From assembly GCA_937146645.1 (NCBI GenBank), contig CAKZRQ010000013.1:1-64000 (forward strand): a stretch of 64,000 nt of DNA. Reading direction: 5' to 3'. Positions within the stretch are counted from its first letter, which is position 1; each line of letters opens with the position of its first letter. Of this stretch, positions 8,339-16,628 are shown piece by piece. Source of the DNA: an uncultured Cyclobacteriaceae bacterium. Its GTDB lineage: Bacteria; Bacteroidota; Bacteroidia; Cytophagales; Cyclobacteriaceae. The position numbers and the translations under genes are program-made. The notes below the pieces were generated by a model, which saw nothing but the letters and a program-made list of their open reading frames with translations, had not been told where the DNA came from and searched no databases.

Positions 8339-10099
8339 CTAACCTTGAAAACGAATTCCCATGAGCTCCATAAGCTTGTGGGCATTAAAACTAGGACATG
8401 GACCTTCCTTTAATGTGTAATCAAAATCAATGGTCTCATCCTTCACTTCTGAATGAAAACTGTGATTTCTCACTGATTTCTCATTTTCGGATAGTTCTGC
8501 CAATTCTATGTCGTGAGTTGAAATGATCCCCATGGCCTTCGTATTAATGACCTGCTTGATTAAAGCCTCCGATCCAGCGATCCTATCTTCGGTATTAGTC
8601 CCTTTTAAAATTTCATCCAATAAAAAGTACAAGGGCTCACCAGACTCTGATCTATCGATCAATTTCTTTATACGGCTGAGCTCTGCATAAAAAGAGCTCA
8701 CACTTTCACCTAGGTTATCCGTATTTCTCATACTTGTATAGAGTTGGCAGGGGCCAAAGCCAAATTGCTCTGCAAAGGGCCTTAATCCAAGATTAACCAG
8801 GACCATATTGATTCCTAAGGTTCTCATGAAAGTGGTTTTTCCGCTCATATTCGCTCCAGTCAAAAGGATTACCTGACTGGTATGATCTTGATGGAAATCA
8901 TTTGAGACTGATTTCTCAGGAACTAAAAGAGGATGATTAATTCTTTTGGCTTTCACTCCTTCAACCATTTCAAGAACTTCGCCTTGATGCCCTAAATGAG
9001 ATTGGAAAGAACCCAAAGAACTCCAAACCTCCCATTCGCTTAGGGCTTCTGGGTATTTTGAGAGGCTTGCCCCATGCTTCTTCCTCCACCTTTCAAAACT
9101 GATATAAAGCCATAAATCTGTCCAGAAGAGCAGATTGATTGGAATATATAAAAGGTTGATCCTATTCTGCATCCAAAGTCCAAAACCATCCAGCTGTTTC
9201 AATACTGACGATGCCTTGGTTTTGGTCGTTAGAAAAGGTGATTGTGATTCATTTAACAAGGAGGAATTGAATTTCTCATCCTCAAGAATTTCAACCCAAT
9301 AGCGATACGTCTTAAGCTCATGCCTTGAGGGAATATTATCATATGCCTTCTTCAAAGGGCTAAAGACTATTCCAAGAAAGACCATTCCTAGAAGAATCCA
9401 GATCCCCAGAATACTTGCGGGAATAATAGAAGCGTAAATCAAACCGCATAAAACCAACCCCCCAAGAGGCCCCAGGATAGCAAAAGGCAAAATCCATAAT
9501 TTAACCTTAGGTTCTTCAGAAAGCCACTCGGACCACCTCGATTGCCTTTCCTCCTTGTAAAAGGATTTCCCAACGGAAACCATGGAAGTGAGGAAATCAG
9601 ACTTCCCCGCTAATTCGTCAACAGCTTCTCTCCAATCTTTTGAAACTTCAGGGTCAAAAGAGTCTTTCATCCTTGATGCCAACCTATCCCTACCCCTTTG
9701 GCTATTTGTTTCATTTACCAACTGAAATAAAGAGTGGTCTCCGAATAGGTCCAAATCATTAGTGAAGGGATGAGCCTTATCCATAAATTCTGAGCCGGAA
9801 GAAAAAGTGGATAGCTCTCTGGCTTTGCGCTGGCGCAATTCAACTTCCATCTTTTTTAAGGTATGGAAGATGGCCTCCTGATCCTTTTGATTATTGTATG
9901 CATTGATGAGCCGAATAAACACCCAAGCCACAAGGATGAAAGGAACACCCCAAAGTGGATTTTCCGAAAGGAACAGTATAAAAAAGCCAACAAGTCCAAA
10001 AAATGATAGAACCCGCAGAAAAGAAATACTCCCATTTTTACCTTTGAGCTCCTTTATCTTCTGATCTACACCTTCAGATGAAAAGTCAATTTTTGCCAT
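8339..10099 (-). CDS. Membrane-anchored MutS-related ATPase
   Basis: 586 residues from ATG 10099 (a TTG two codons upstream is less likely). The C-terminal third is a MutS/ABC-type ATPase: TGANMSGKTTFMRTLGIN (Walker A, about 414-430), STSMRNTDNL-like region, LLDEILKGTNTEDR (Walker B, about 493-506) and ISTHDIELAEL (H-loop). The mismatch-recognition and connector domains of true MutS are missing. Instead there are hydrophobic segments at about 28-66, 200-250 and 315-335, predicting two to five membrane passes and a cytoplasmic ATPase. Genes of this type are usually annotated 'DNA mismatch repair protein MutS' but the architecture argues against mismatch repair; the real role is unknown. It stands alone, divergent from a small acidic ORF. 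Confidence 0.88.
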   Translation of the reverse strand: MAKIDFSSEGVDQKIKELKGKNGSISFLRVLSFFGLVGFFILFLSENPLWGVPFILVAWVFIRLINAYNNQKDQEAIFHTLKKMEVELRQRKARELSTFSSGSEFMDKAHPFTNDLDLFGDHSLFQLVNETNSQRGRDRLASRMKDSFDPEVSKDWREAVDELAGKSDFLTSMVSVGKSFYKEERQSRWSEWLSEEPKVKLWILPFAILGPLGGLVLCGLIYASIIPASILGIWILLGMVFLGIVFSPLKKAYDNIPSRHELKTYRYWVEILEDEKFNSSLLNESQSPFLTTKTKASSVLKQLDGFGLWMQNRINLLYIPINLLFWTDLWLYISFERWRKKHGASLSKYPEALSEWEVWSSLGSFQSHLGHQGEVLEMVEGVKAKRINHPLLVPEKSVSNDFHQDHTSQVILLTGANMSGKTTFMRTLGINMVLVNLGLRPFAEQFGFGPCQLYTSMRNTDNLGESVSSFYAELSRIKKLIDRSESGEPLYFLLDEILKGTNTEDRIAGSEALIKQVINTKAMGIISTHDIELAELSENEKSVRNHSFHSEVKDETIDFDYTLKEGPCPSFNAHKLMELMGIRFQG

Positions 10100-10198
10100 G
10101 GGCAAAGATACGCAAGACTAAAGGCTGGCATAATATTTCCACTAATTGTGTATCTTTTATTGAACAACCGAAATCAGGATTTCTCCGTGTTATGTGCT

Positions 10199-10396
10199 AT
10201 GAATGAATCTCCCGAGGTAAATAGAGAAGAAATAAAGGAAAAACAGCATTCCGAAAGTAATGCAGAAAACACTTGGGAAGAATTTGATCTGTCCAGTATT
10301 CAAGGAGTCCTGCCTGAAGATCGGGAACTGACACAAAACATAGGTTGCGTTGGAAAAAGTCAAATAAAAAACTCCAAAGCAGACCAGAAGGACTGA
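10199..10396 (+). CDS. Small acidic hypothetical protein ending in a GCVG motif region
   Basis: 65 residues from ATG 10199; a GTG at 10148 would add 17 residues. The composition is strongly hydrophilic (many Glu, Asn, Lys), with WEEFDLSSIQGVLPEDREL followed by TQNIGCVGKSQ. It has no signal peptide. It lies 30 bases before a lipoprotein gene and is divergent from the MutS-like gene. I do not recognise a family. The compact leader-like sequence with one late Cys could be a peptide precursor or an adaptor, but nothing nearby looks like a modification enzyme. Confidence 0.5.
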   Translation: MNESPEVNREEIKEKQHSESNAENTWEEFDLSSIQGVLPEDRELTQNIGCVGKSQIKNSKADQKD

Positions 10397-10401
10397 ATTT
10401 T

Positions 10402-10409
10402 TAACTTTG
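10402..10409 (+). promoter_or_regulatory. Possible -7 element of the first lipoprotein gene
   Basis: TAACTTTG matches TAnnTTTG and ends 17 bases before the ATG at 10427. A matching -33 box is not evident at standard spacing. Confidence 0.35.
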
Positions 10410-10426
10410 TAATCCATTCAAGAATA

Positions 10427-11290
10427 ATGAACATGGAAAAAATGAAAAATATGACCCGTTCGCTTTATGCGCCTCTGGCGGTTCTCGCTTTAATTTTTGC
10501 TGCTGCATGTGACTCAGCAGAGCCAGATCCAATAGTGCCAGAACCAGATCTATCCATCGTTGAAGATGATATTGAAGTAAATAAAGCGTTTGAAGATCTA
10601 GACAATATTACCTTAACTCTACTTTTGGAGGAAGGTGACTTTGGAGCAAGAATGCTCGCGATACAAGATGGACCCATCTGTGATGATACGGATGTAACGG
10701 TAAATGAAGAAGCGGGAGAAGTAACTATTGACTTTGGCGATGGCTGCACGGTGAATGGTGTGACGAGAAAAGGGAAAGTTATTTTCACTTCTTCAAGGCC
10801 TTTAGCACTTGAATCTCTTTTGATACCAGGTTTTGCCTTGGTAACAACCTTTGATGGATACGAAGTGAATGGATTGAAAATAGAAGGAACCAGAACCATT
10901 CGGGTTCAAGGCTTTGACATCTTTAGCGGCTCGGCGAACTTAGGAGTTGAAGTTAGAAATGGAAAGGTCACCTGGCCTGATGGTTCCTTTGTCACCTACT
11001 CGAGTGATCAAACCAGATCGATAGCTTTGGAAGACGATGATTATACCGTTAGAATTAGCGGTTCTGCGAGTGGAAATAGTCGTGAAGGATTTGATTATTC
11101 CGCAGTTATAACCACGGAACTTTTGATCAGACAAAGCTGTGTGGAAACCGGAGTTTTGAATCCAAGCTTCGGAGTAATCCAATTCAACTATAGAGGAATT
11201 GAAGTTAGTGTCAACTATGGATTCGATGAGTGTGATAATGAAATTGAAATCACTTATCCTGGAGGCGCCAAAGTAGTCACTCTGGATTAA
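10427..11290 (+). CDS. Lipoprotein, paralogue A of a tandem pair
   Basis: 287 residues. The N-terminus VLALIFAAAC is a lipoprotein signal, followed by an acidic Pro-rich linker (SAEPDPIVPEPD). The mature part is predicted beta-rich: IDFGDGCTVNGVTRKGK, FDGYEVNGLKIEGTRTI, GKVTWPDGSFVTY, and a C-terminal segment with RQSCVETGVLNPSFG. The same order of motifs occurs in the gene at 12090-12938, so the two are paralogues. Four conserved Cys residues could form two disulphides. No known domain is recognised; a surface or periplasmic structural role is likely. A terminator follows directly. Confidence 0.8.
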   Translation: MNMEKMKNMTRSLYAPLAVLALIFAAACDSAEPDPIVPEPDLSIVEDDIEVNKAFEDLDNITLTLLLEEGDFGARMLAIQDGPICDDTDVTVNEEAGEVTIDFGDGCTVNGVTRKGKVIFTSSRPLALESLLIPGFALVTTFDGYEVNGLKIEGTRTIRVQGFDIFSGSANLGVEVRNGKVTWPDGSFVTYSSDQTRSIALEDDDYTVRISGSASGNSREGFDYSAVITTELLIRQSCVETGVLNPSFGVIQFNYRGIEVSVNYGFDECDNEIEITYPGGAKVVTLD

Positions 11291-11315
11291 AACAGTATTT
11301 GAATACCTTTTTTGA

Positions 11316-11345
11316 AAAGCTATCTTTCACAGATAGCTTTTTTTA
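11316..11345 (+). terminator. Rho-independent terminator after lipoprotein A
   Basis: Perfect 10-bp stem AAAGCTATCT (11316-11325) / AGATAGCTTT (11331-11340), loop TTCAC, followed by T residues. It ends only a few bases before the start codon of the next gene (11349), so it could also act in the leader of that gene. Confidence 0.8.
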
Positions 11346-11348
11346 TTT

Positions 11349-12029
11349 ATGGCAGAGCAAAAGACAATCAATGGACACGTCCATATCAAGTATAAGGGCG
11401 AAAGATGTCCAGTGGAAGTGGTTAAAAAAAGGTCAAAAGAATTCTATGAATTGATGAACTCAAGAAGAACAATTCGCGAGTTCGAGAAAACTCCTGTCCC
11501 AAGAGAAGTCTTAGAAAATATCATAAAAACCGCTGGAACTGCACCCTCTGGTGCTAATAAACAACCCTGGACTTTTTGTCTGATTTCAGATCCAGAAATC
11601 AAAAAAGAAATCCGAGTTGCAGCAGAAGAAGAGGAGAAGATTTCCTATTCCAGCAGAATGTCTGAAAGCTGGAAGAATGATCTAAAACCTCTAGATACGA
11701 ACTGGGAAAAGCCTTTTCTGGAAGACGCTCCATATTTAATTGTGGTTTTCAGACAATCCTATGGCAAGGAGCACGGTGAAAAAATCCAACACTACTATGT
11801 GAATGAGTCCGTTGGAATAGCATCAGGCTTTTTAATAGCAGCCATCCATCAGGCAGGACTTGCTACCGTGACTCACACTCCAAGTCCTATGAACTTCCTC
11901 GGTAAGATTTTAAATCGACCAAATCACGAAAAAGCATTTCTTCTGTTACCAGTGGGATACGCTAAAGAAGGAACCTACGTTCCAGATATCCATAGGAAAG
12001 AAATTGACCAAATTTTGGAATCCTATTAA
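11349..12029 (+). CDS. Iodotyrosine-deiodinase-like nitroreductase-family flavoprotein
   Basis: 226 residues. The body RRTIREFEKTPVPREV (FMN-phosphate binding), TAPSGANKQPWTF, FLEDAPYLIVVFRQSYG, YYVNESVGIASGFL and HTPSPMNFLGKIL closely follows bacterial iodotyrosine deiodinase (IYD) homologues such as the Haliscomenobacter hydrossis enzyme, as I remember them, including the region that closes over the halotyrosine (around YSSRMSESW). These FMN enzymes reductively dehalogenate iodo/bromo-tyrosines with NAD(P)H-derived electrons. Its N-terminal 35 residues match the family, so this start is preferred over an internal ATG. The in vivo substrate in bacteria is unsettled. It lies between two paralogous lipoproteins, just downstream of a hairpin. 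Confidence 0.85.
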   Translation: MAEQKTINGHVHIKYKGERCPVEVVKKRSKEFYELMNSRRTIREFEKTPVPREVLENIIKTAGTAPSGANKQPWTFCLISDPEIKKEIRVAAEEEEKISYSSRMSESWKNDLKPLDTNWEKPFLEDAPYLIVVFRQSYGKEHGEKIQHYYVNESVGIASGFLIAAIHQAGLATVTHTPSPMNFLGKILNRPNHEKAFLLLPVGYAKEGTYVPDIHRKEIDQILESY

Positions 12030-12089
12030 ACCAGCGTACGATGAACCAGTCAAAGAGACAGTTTCATTGAAAAATTAACCAATAAAGCC

Positions 12090-12938
12090 ATGAGAAATTT
12101 TAAAACACTTTTTGCCTCCGGACTAGCCCTATTGATGGGTTGGATACTGATTTCCTGTAGCGAAGAATCAGAGACGCCTACTCTCACTTTGGATGAAGCA
12201 GATGAAACGGCACAGGAAATTGATTTGACTACCACCTTGGAAGATGTGGATGAAGTGGTTTTAGTAGGTTTCCAGCGAAATGGATTCTCAGATAGGACCA
12301 CGGTTACTCTGGAAGAGGATTTGTGCCAGTCAGTAATTATAGAATGGGAACCAGATGCTAAAAGAATGACCGTAGACTTCGGTGAGGGTTGTACCAGCCC
12401 AAGAGGTATCACTCGATCAGGAAAAATCATAGTAGAGTATACGGGTAGATATTGGGTTCCCGGAACAGTGATTACCACCACTTTCGAAAACTACTTTGTG
12501 AATGATAGACAAATCGAAGGAACTCGAACTGTCACTAACGAAGGATTCAATGGGGATGAAAACTTCTTCACCTTTTCAACAAGTCTAGATGGAGGAAAAA
12601 TCACATGGCCTGATGGCACTTCCAGAACTACGGATGCGAGGCATCAAAAGAGAACCTACCTTCCAAATGGTGACCGTGGGTTAATCCATGCTGTATTGGG
12701 TGGTTCAAGAGGTGAAAACAGGAATGGAAATCAATATTCTACTCAAATTTCCGAACCATTGATTTTTGCACAGAGATGCATCCGAACAGGCATTAGAATC
12801 CCAAGCTCAGGGATTATGTCCATTGGTTTAGAAGGCAGAGGTGAGATTGAGGTTGACTTTGGTGATGAATCATGCGACCGAGAAGTGACCATCACTCGGG
12901 GAGATGAAGAAAGAACAATTACTTTGCCCAGGTCTTAA
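12090..12938 (+). CDS. Lipoprotein, paralogue B of a tandem pair
   Basis: 282 residues with lipoprotein signal LLMGWILISC. It shares with the gene at 10427 the sequence order: VDFGEGCTSPRGITRSGK, FENYFVNDRQIEGTRT, GGKITWPDGTSRTT, and a Cys-containing C-terminal segment (FAQRCIRTGIRIPSSG), ending in a GDE-type beta turn and TITLPRS. The paralogues therefore probably arose by duplication around the deiodinase-like gene. No enzymatic motif is seen. A bidirectional terminator follows at 12953. Confidence 0.8.
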   Translation: MRNFKTLFASGLALLMGWILISCSEESETPTLTLDEADETAQEIDLTTTLEDVDEVVLVGFQRNGFSDRTTVTLEEDLCQSVIIEWEPDAKRMTVDFGEGCTSPRGITRSGKIIVEYTGRYWVPGTVITTTFENYFVNDRQIEGTRTVTNEGFNGDENFFTFSTSLDGGKITWPDGTSRTTDARHQKRTYLPNGDRGLIHAVLGGSRGENRNGNQYSTQISEPLIFAQRCIRTGIRIPSSGIMSIGLEGRGEIEVDFGDESCDREVTITRGDEERTITLPRS

Positions 12939-12952
12939 GAAACAAAAGACAT

Positions 12953-12985
12953 AAAAAAGGGAAGCAGTCTTGCTTCCCTTTTTTT
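12953..12985. terminator. Bidirectional rho-independent terminator
   Basis: Stem GGGAAGCA (12959-12966) / TGCTTCCC (12971-12978), loop GTCT, flanked by A6 and T7 runs. The stem is identical to the terminator at 6439-6458. It separates lipoprotein B from the convergent MscS gene. Confidence 0.85.
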
Positions 12986-12998
12986 GGATATAGAACTA

Positions 12999-13820
12999 TT
13001 ATCCATTATGAACCACTCGCTGAGGGAATGGAATTTCAATATTGTTAGCTTCGTACTCCTTATTGATCGCTTCCATTGAATCAAAGAAAACGGGCCAGAG
13101 GTTATCTGCATCCGTCCAAACTCGGATCGAAAGGTCTAATGAACTATCTCCAAAATTTGACAGGAACATAACTGGTTCTGGATCTTTATGGACTCTCTCG
13201 TCTTTGGCAAAAATCGCCATAGTCACCTCGCGAACTTTTTCTATATCTGAGCCATAAGCTACACCTACAGAAAGATCTACTCGTCTCACAGGCTGAGTAC
13301 TCATATTGACCACATCTGAATTTGCCAAATTACCATTCGGTATGATAATCTCCTTTTTATCGAAAGTGTGCATATGAGTATAGAGCACTTTGATTTGCTC
13401 TACCGTACCAAGATGACCCTGGGCCTCTATCACATCCCCCACCTTGAAAGGTTTGAATGCAAGAATAAGAATTCCACCTGCAAAATTCGAGAGCGATCCC
13501 TGAAGGGCCAAACCAATAGCCAAACCTGCAGCACCAAAAATCGCCAGAAAAGACGCTACCGGAACACCTAAAATGGATAATACACCTAGGATCAAAAATA
13601 AAGTAAGAACAACTTTTACAAATGCATATAAAAACTCATTCAGTGATGGATTATTATCTCTTTTTTCTAATCCCCTCTTAACTACTCCAAGTATCTTATT
13701 AACTATGATCTTACCAATGACATAGAAAACAATTGCAAAGAGGATTTTTGGGATTATTTGCCAAACCAAATCCATGGCTTGAGCTGCATAAGAGTCTATC
13801 ATTTCTGGTGATACTTCCAT
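12999..13820 (-). CDS. mscS: Small-conductance mechanosensitive channel MscS
   Basis: 273 residues from ATG 13820 (an upstream TTG at 13895 would overlap the methyltransferase gene, so is rejected). Three membrane helices are predicted: KILFAIVFYVIGKIIV, VVLTLFLILGVLSILG, and the pore-lining GAAGLAIGLALQGSLSNFAG, followed by the beta-domain (FKVGDVIEAQGHLGTVEQI) and a C-terminal alpha/beta vestibule. This is an inner-membrane tension-gated channel that releases osmolytes on hypo-osmotic shock. It follows the methyltransferase gene by 32 bases, so may share its transcript, but a functional link is not obvious. Confidence 0.93.
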   Translation of the reverse strand: MEVSPEMIDSYAAQAMDLVWQIIPKILFAIVFYVIGKIIVNKILGVVKRGLEKRDNNPSLNEFLYAFVKVVLTLFLILGVLSILGVPVASFLAIFGAAGLAIGLALQGSLSNFAGGILILAFKPFKVGDVIEAQGHLGTVEQIKVLYTHMHTFDKKEIIIPNGNLANSDVVNMSTQPVRRVDLSVGVAYGSDIEKVREVTMAIFAKDERVHKDPEPVMFLSNFGDSSLDLSIRVWTDADNLWPVFFDSMEAINKEYEANNIEIPFPQRVVHNG

Positions 13821-13852
13821 ATTAAAATGAATTATTTGGTGAAAAGATGGGC

Positions 13853-14554
13853 CTAAAATAAGACAAATACCCTCCACCGGAAAGCCCAATGCCAAGATAT
13901 TTCATACTCAGAGATGCCAGCCTTTTTAAAAATCCTTTCCCAATCCCCTGTTCTGAAAGACCTTAAAACTGAGAGTGGTGCATCATTTTTCACCATGGGT
14001 GATTTACTAAATAGATTTACTATTGTCTTGATACTGTGGTATGCAAAGGGATGCCGATGTAAGTCATTAATCAAAAATCCCAGCTTTGACTTTTCCTTCA
14101 AAGATGAAAAAAGCTCAATTAACTCGTCATCGGTAAAGTGATGGGTAAATAGCGTACAAGTGGTGATATCAACTCTCTGAGAAGCAAATTCCTTATCGAA
14201 AACATTCTGGGTTTGATATTTTATATTTTCTCCCGGATTTCTCTCATTCGCAAAATCAACAATATTAGGATTCGCATCGATACCCAGAAAGTTGAATTTT
14301 GGAGATTGGCTTTCGGCCCAGGAATTCATCACTTGGATCATGTCACCCCCTCCACAACCAATATCTGCAATCAAGTATTCAGTCTGTGGCCGAAGCTTCA
14401 AAAATTTGGCTAAACCAGATGTGGTTACGTAGTTCCCCCCTAACCATTGGTTCACAGTTTTCAGCTCTCTTAATGTCTCATTCAGCACATCTCCAGAGCT
14501 CTCTAAATCATCCATGAGCTCCTTTTCATAGCTTCGCTGCGAGAATCTTCCCAC
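13853..14554 (-). CDS. SAM-dependent methyltransferase of the type III PKS locus
   Basis: 233 residues; class I methyltransferase fold with motif I LIADIGCGGGDM near residue 62 and acidic residue of motif II in GIDANPNIV. The start is a GTG that overlaps the PKS stop as TAGTG, which implies tight translational coupling. By comparison with the srsA-srsB-srsC phenolic-lipid operon of Streptomyces, it probably methylates the polyketide product (O- or C-methylation). The target atom cannot be inferred. An alternative ATG at codon 14 would also be possible, but the coupling supports the GTG. Confidence 0.82.
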   Translation of the reverse strand: MGRFSQRSYEKELMDDLESSGDVLNETLRELKTVNQWLGGNYVTTSGLAKFLKLRPQTEYLIADIGCGGGDMIQVMNSWAESQSPKFNFLGIDANPNIVDFANERNPGENIKYQTQNVFDKEFASQRVDITTCTLFTHHFTDDELIELFSSLKEKSKLGFLINDLHRHPFAYHSIKTIVNLFSKSPMVKNDAPLSVLRSFRTGDWERIFKKAGISEYEISWHWAFRWRVFVLF

Positions 14555-15636
14555 TAGGACTTTTTTAGTTTCATAGCTTCCAAAGTCAGCCCGGGGCCAA
14601 AGCCTAAAGCCAGAATATTTCCGGTGACTTCTTTATCCTCCATCATCCTTGCCAGGACATAAAGAATGGTAACTGATGACATATTTCCGAAATTTTTTAG
14701 CACTTCAAAGGAGTGTTTTGCTTTCTCTGTGGTAATCCCAAAAGCAGACTGTACCTTTTCGATAATCTGCTTGCCTCCCGGATGGATTGCATAGTTCTTA
14801 ATGGTGGAGATGGCGAACTTATCCTCAAAATCAGATTTCAATCGCTCGATTCCTTTATCCAGTAAACTGGGGATGTATTTACTTAGCATCATTTCAAAGC
14901 CAAAGTCGCCGATTCCCCAAGCCATATCTTTTTCCCCTTCTTTAAGGACATGGCTGGAATATTTCTCGATCTCCAAACCCACTTCCTCACTTATACCTAA
15001 AACTGCAGCAGCTGCACCATCACCGAAAAGAGAATTTGCAAGGAGATTATCCTCGTTATAGTCTTTTTGGAAGTGGAGAGTACAAAGCTCCACACATACC
15101 AGTAAAACTTTGGAATCTGGATCAGATCTTAGAATTCTATCACCCAGCTTCATCCCAGTGAATGCCGCATAGCATCCCATAAAATGAATGCAATATCTTT
15201 CTACCGAATTATTTAACCCAAGGCTTTCAATTAACTCAAGCTCGACACCCGGTGCCACCATCCCAGTACAGGAAACTAAAATTAGATGGGTGATCTCATC
15301 ACTTTTAGTATTTGATTTGCTTAGGGCTTTTTTTGCAGCATTCGCTGCTAAATCAGGTGCAGAATTAGCAAAAACCTCCATCCGGTCCTTAGTTCCTGGA
15401 AAAGGCTCCAAAGCTTCATTATTCGGGAAGAATGTATACTCGCTGTAGTTATCTTTTTCAAAATCCTGAAGGACACTATACCTCGCGGATATTCCTGATT
15501 TTCTATACAAGAAATTCAATTTCTTTCTTTCCCTATCTTCTAATCCATGAGCTGAAAGCATAAAGTTGGCAATGGAATCCTGAGCTATTGCTTCTCCCGG
15601 ATTTGCCTCTCCAATGCCTAAGATTTTTGCCTTCAT
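14554..15636 (-). CDS. Type III polyketide synthase (chalcone/stilbene-synthase family)
   Basis: 360 residues, normal family length. The Cys-His-Asn catalytic triad can be placed at Cys155 (HFMGCYAAFTG), His285 (NYAIHPGGKQ) and Asn318 (NFGNMSSVT), and the C-terminal GFGPG loop is at 345-349. The enzyme loads an acyl starter and extends it with malonyl-CoA to a polyketide that folds to a pyrone or resorcinol. It is the scaffold enzyme of this locus, with a coupled methyltransferase downstream and a divergent UbiA gene 90 bases away. The chain length and cyclisation mode are not readable; long-chain alkylresorcinols or pyrones are typical of bacterial homologues. Confidence 0.93.
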   Translation of the reverse strand: MKAKILGIGEANPGEAIAQDSIANFMLSAHGLEDRERKKLNFLYRKSGISARYSVLQDFEKDNYSEYTFFPNNEALEPFPGTKDRMEVFANSAPDLAANAAKKALSKSNTKSDEITHLILVSCTGMVAPGVELELIESLGLNNSVERYCIHFMGCYAAFTGMKLGDRILRSDPDSKVLLVCVELCTLHFQKDYNEDNLLANSLFGDGAAAAVLGISEEVGLEIEKYSSHVLKEGEKDMAWGIGDFGFEMMLSKYIPSLLDKGIERLKSDFEDKFAISTIKNYAIHPGGKQIIEKVQSAFGITTEKAKHSFEVLKNFGNMSSVTILYVLARMMEDKEVTGNILALGFGPGLTLEAMKLKKS

Positions 15637-15726
15637 AAAATCAAGTTAAGGGATAATTTCTAAATTGAATGGTATGATAATAACCACATTAAACAGTTAT
15701 GGTTGTTATTTCTCAATAAGTCACTG

Positions 15727-16626
15727 ATGGTCACCCTATCCAGCATAAAACATCTGAGAATTCCTTTCTCAATTTTCCTCTTACCCATTTTCTTTTTCGC
15801 TCTGGCATTAACCCCAAATCTGAACGGGGATAGGATTTTGTGGGTATTCTTAAGCCTTCATCTTTTTCTTTATCCCTCGAGCAATGGATACAATAGTTAC
15901 TTCGATAAGGATGAAAAGAGCATCGGGGGTTTAAAGCATCCCCCAAAAGTGACCAAGGACCTGTATTGGCTGTCACATGCTTTCTTACTGATTGGAGTAA
16001 TTCTCGCCTTACAAATCAGTCTTACCTATGCAATTCTCGTCGTTATCTATGCTTTGGTGAGCATGGCTTACAGTCATCCATCGATTCGCTTAAAGAAATA
16101 CGGTTGTCTTAGCTGGGTCATCACTGGCTTCTTCCAAGGATATTTTACTTTCGCCATGGCCTACATTGCCCTTAGCGATCTTTCATGGCAGGTAATGTTG
16201 CAGCCTCATGTCTACATACCAGGTCTATTGACAAGCCTAATGCTCTGGGGCTCCTATCCGCTAACTCAGGTTTATCAACACGAGGAAGATGGAATGAGAG
16301 GGGATTTAACCATTAGCATTAAGTTAGGAGTGCAAGGGACTTTCCTATTTTCTTCCATCTTCTTCCTTTTTACTGCTATTGCTTTTGCCTGGTACTTTTT
16401 AGGTAGGGGCCAAAATGACATTCTTTGGATTTATTTGACCTGCATGGCTCCTGTCGTTTTATTTTTTTTCGTTTGGTTCACTTTTGTCCGTCAGGACCCT
16501 GCTAAACATGTGTCTTTCGGATGGGCAATGGGAATGAACTGGATCTCTGCCCTATCGCTCAATGCTTTCTTTCTCTATTACTTCTTTGCCAACACTCAGA
16601 TACTTCAGGTACTCGATCAGCTTTAA
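15727..16626 (+). CDS. UbiA-family prenyltransferase
   Basis: 299 residues from ATG 15727 (an upstream TTG at 15703 is weaker). Highly hydrophobic with about eight to nine predicted helices. The first Asp-rich motif reads NGYNSYFDKDE (about 53-63), matching NxxxDxxxD, and the second occurs as YQHEEDGMRGDLT (about 183-195), which binds the prenyl diphosphate through Mg2+. Membrane UbiA enzymes attach a prenyl chain to an aromatic or polar acceptor. Sited divergently from the PKS and methyltransferase genes, it probably prenylates their product, or alternatively works on a quinone precursor unrelated to the polyketide. Confidence 0.88.
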   Translation: MVTLSSIKHLRIPFSIFLLPIFFFALALTPNLNGDRILWVFLSLHLFLYPSSNGYNSYFDKDEKSIGGLKHPPKVTKDLYWLSHAFLLIGVILALQISLTYAILVVIYALVSMAYSHPSIRLKKYGCLSWVITGFFQGYFTFAMAYIALSDLSWQVMLQPHVYIPGLLTSLMLWGSYPLTQVYQHEEDGMRGDLTISIKLGVQGTFLFSSIFFLFTAIAFAWYFLGRGQNDILWIYLTCMAPVVLFFFVWFTFVRQDPAKHVSFGWAMGMNWISALSLNAFFLYYFFANTQILQVLDQL

Positions 16627-16628
16627 CT

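Noticed and set aside
8339..10099. Canonical mismatch-repair MutS or MutS2
   Set aside because: Lacks the N-terminal mismatch-binding and connector domains and has membrane segments; only the ATPase module is shared.
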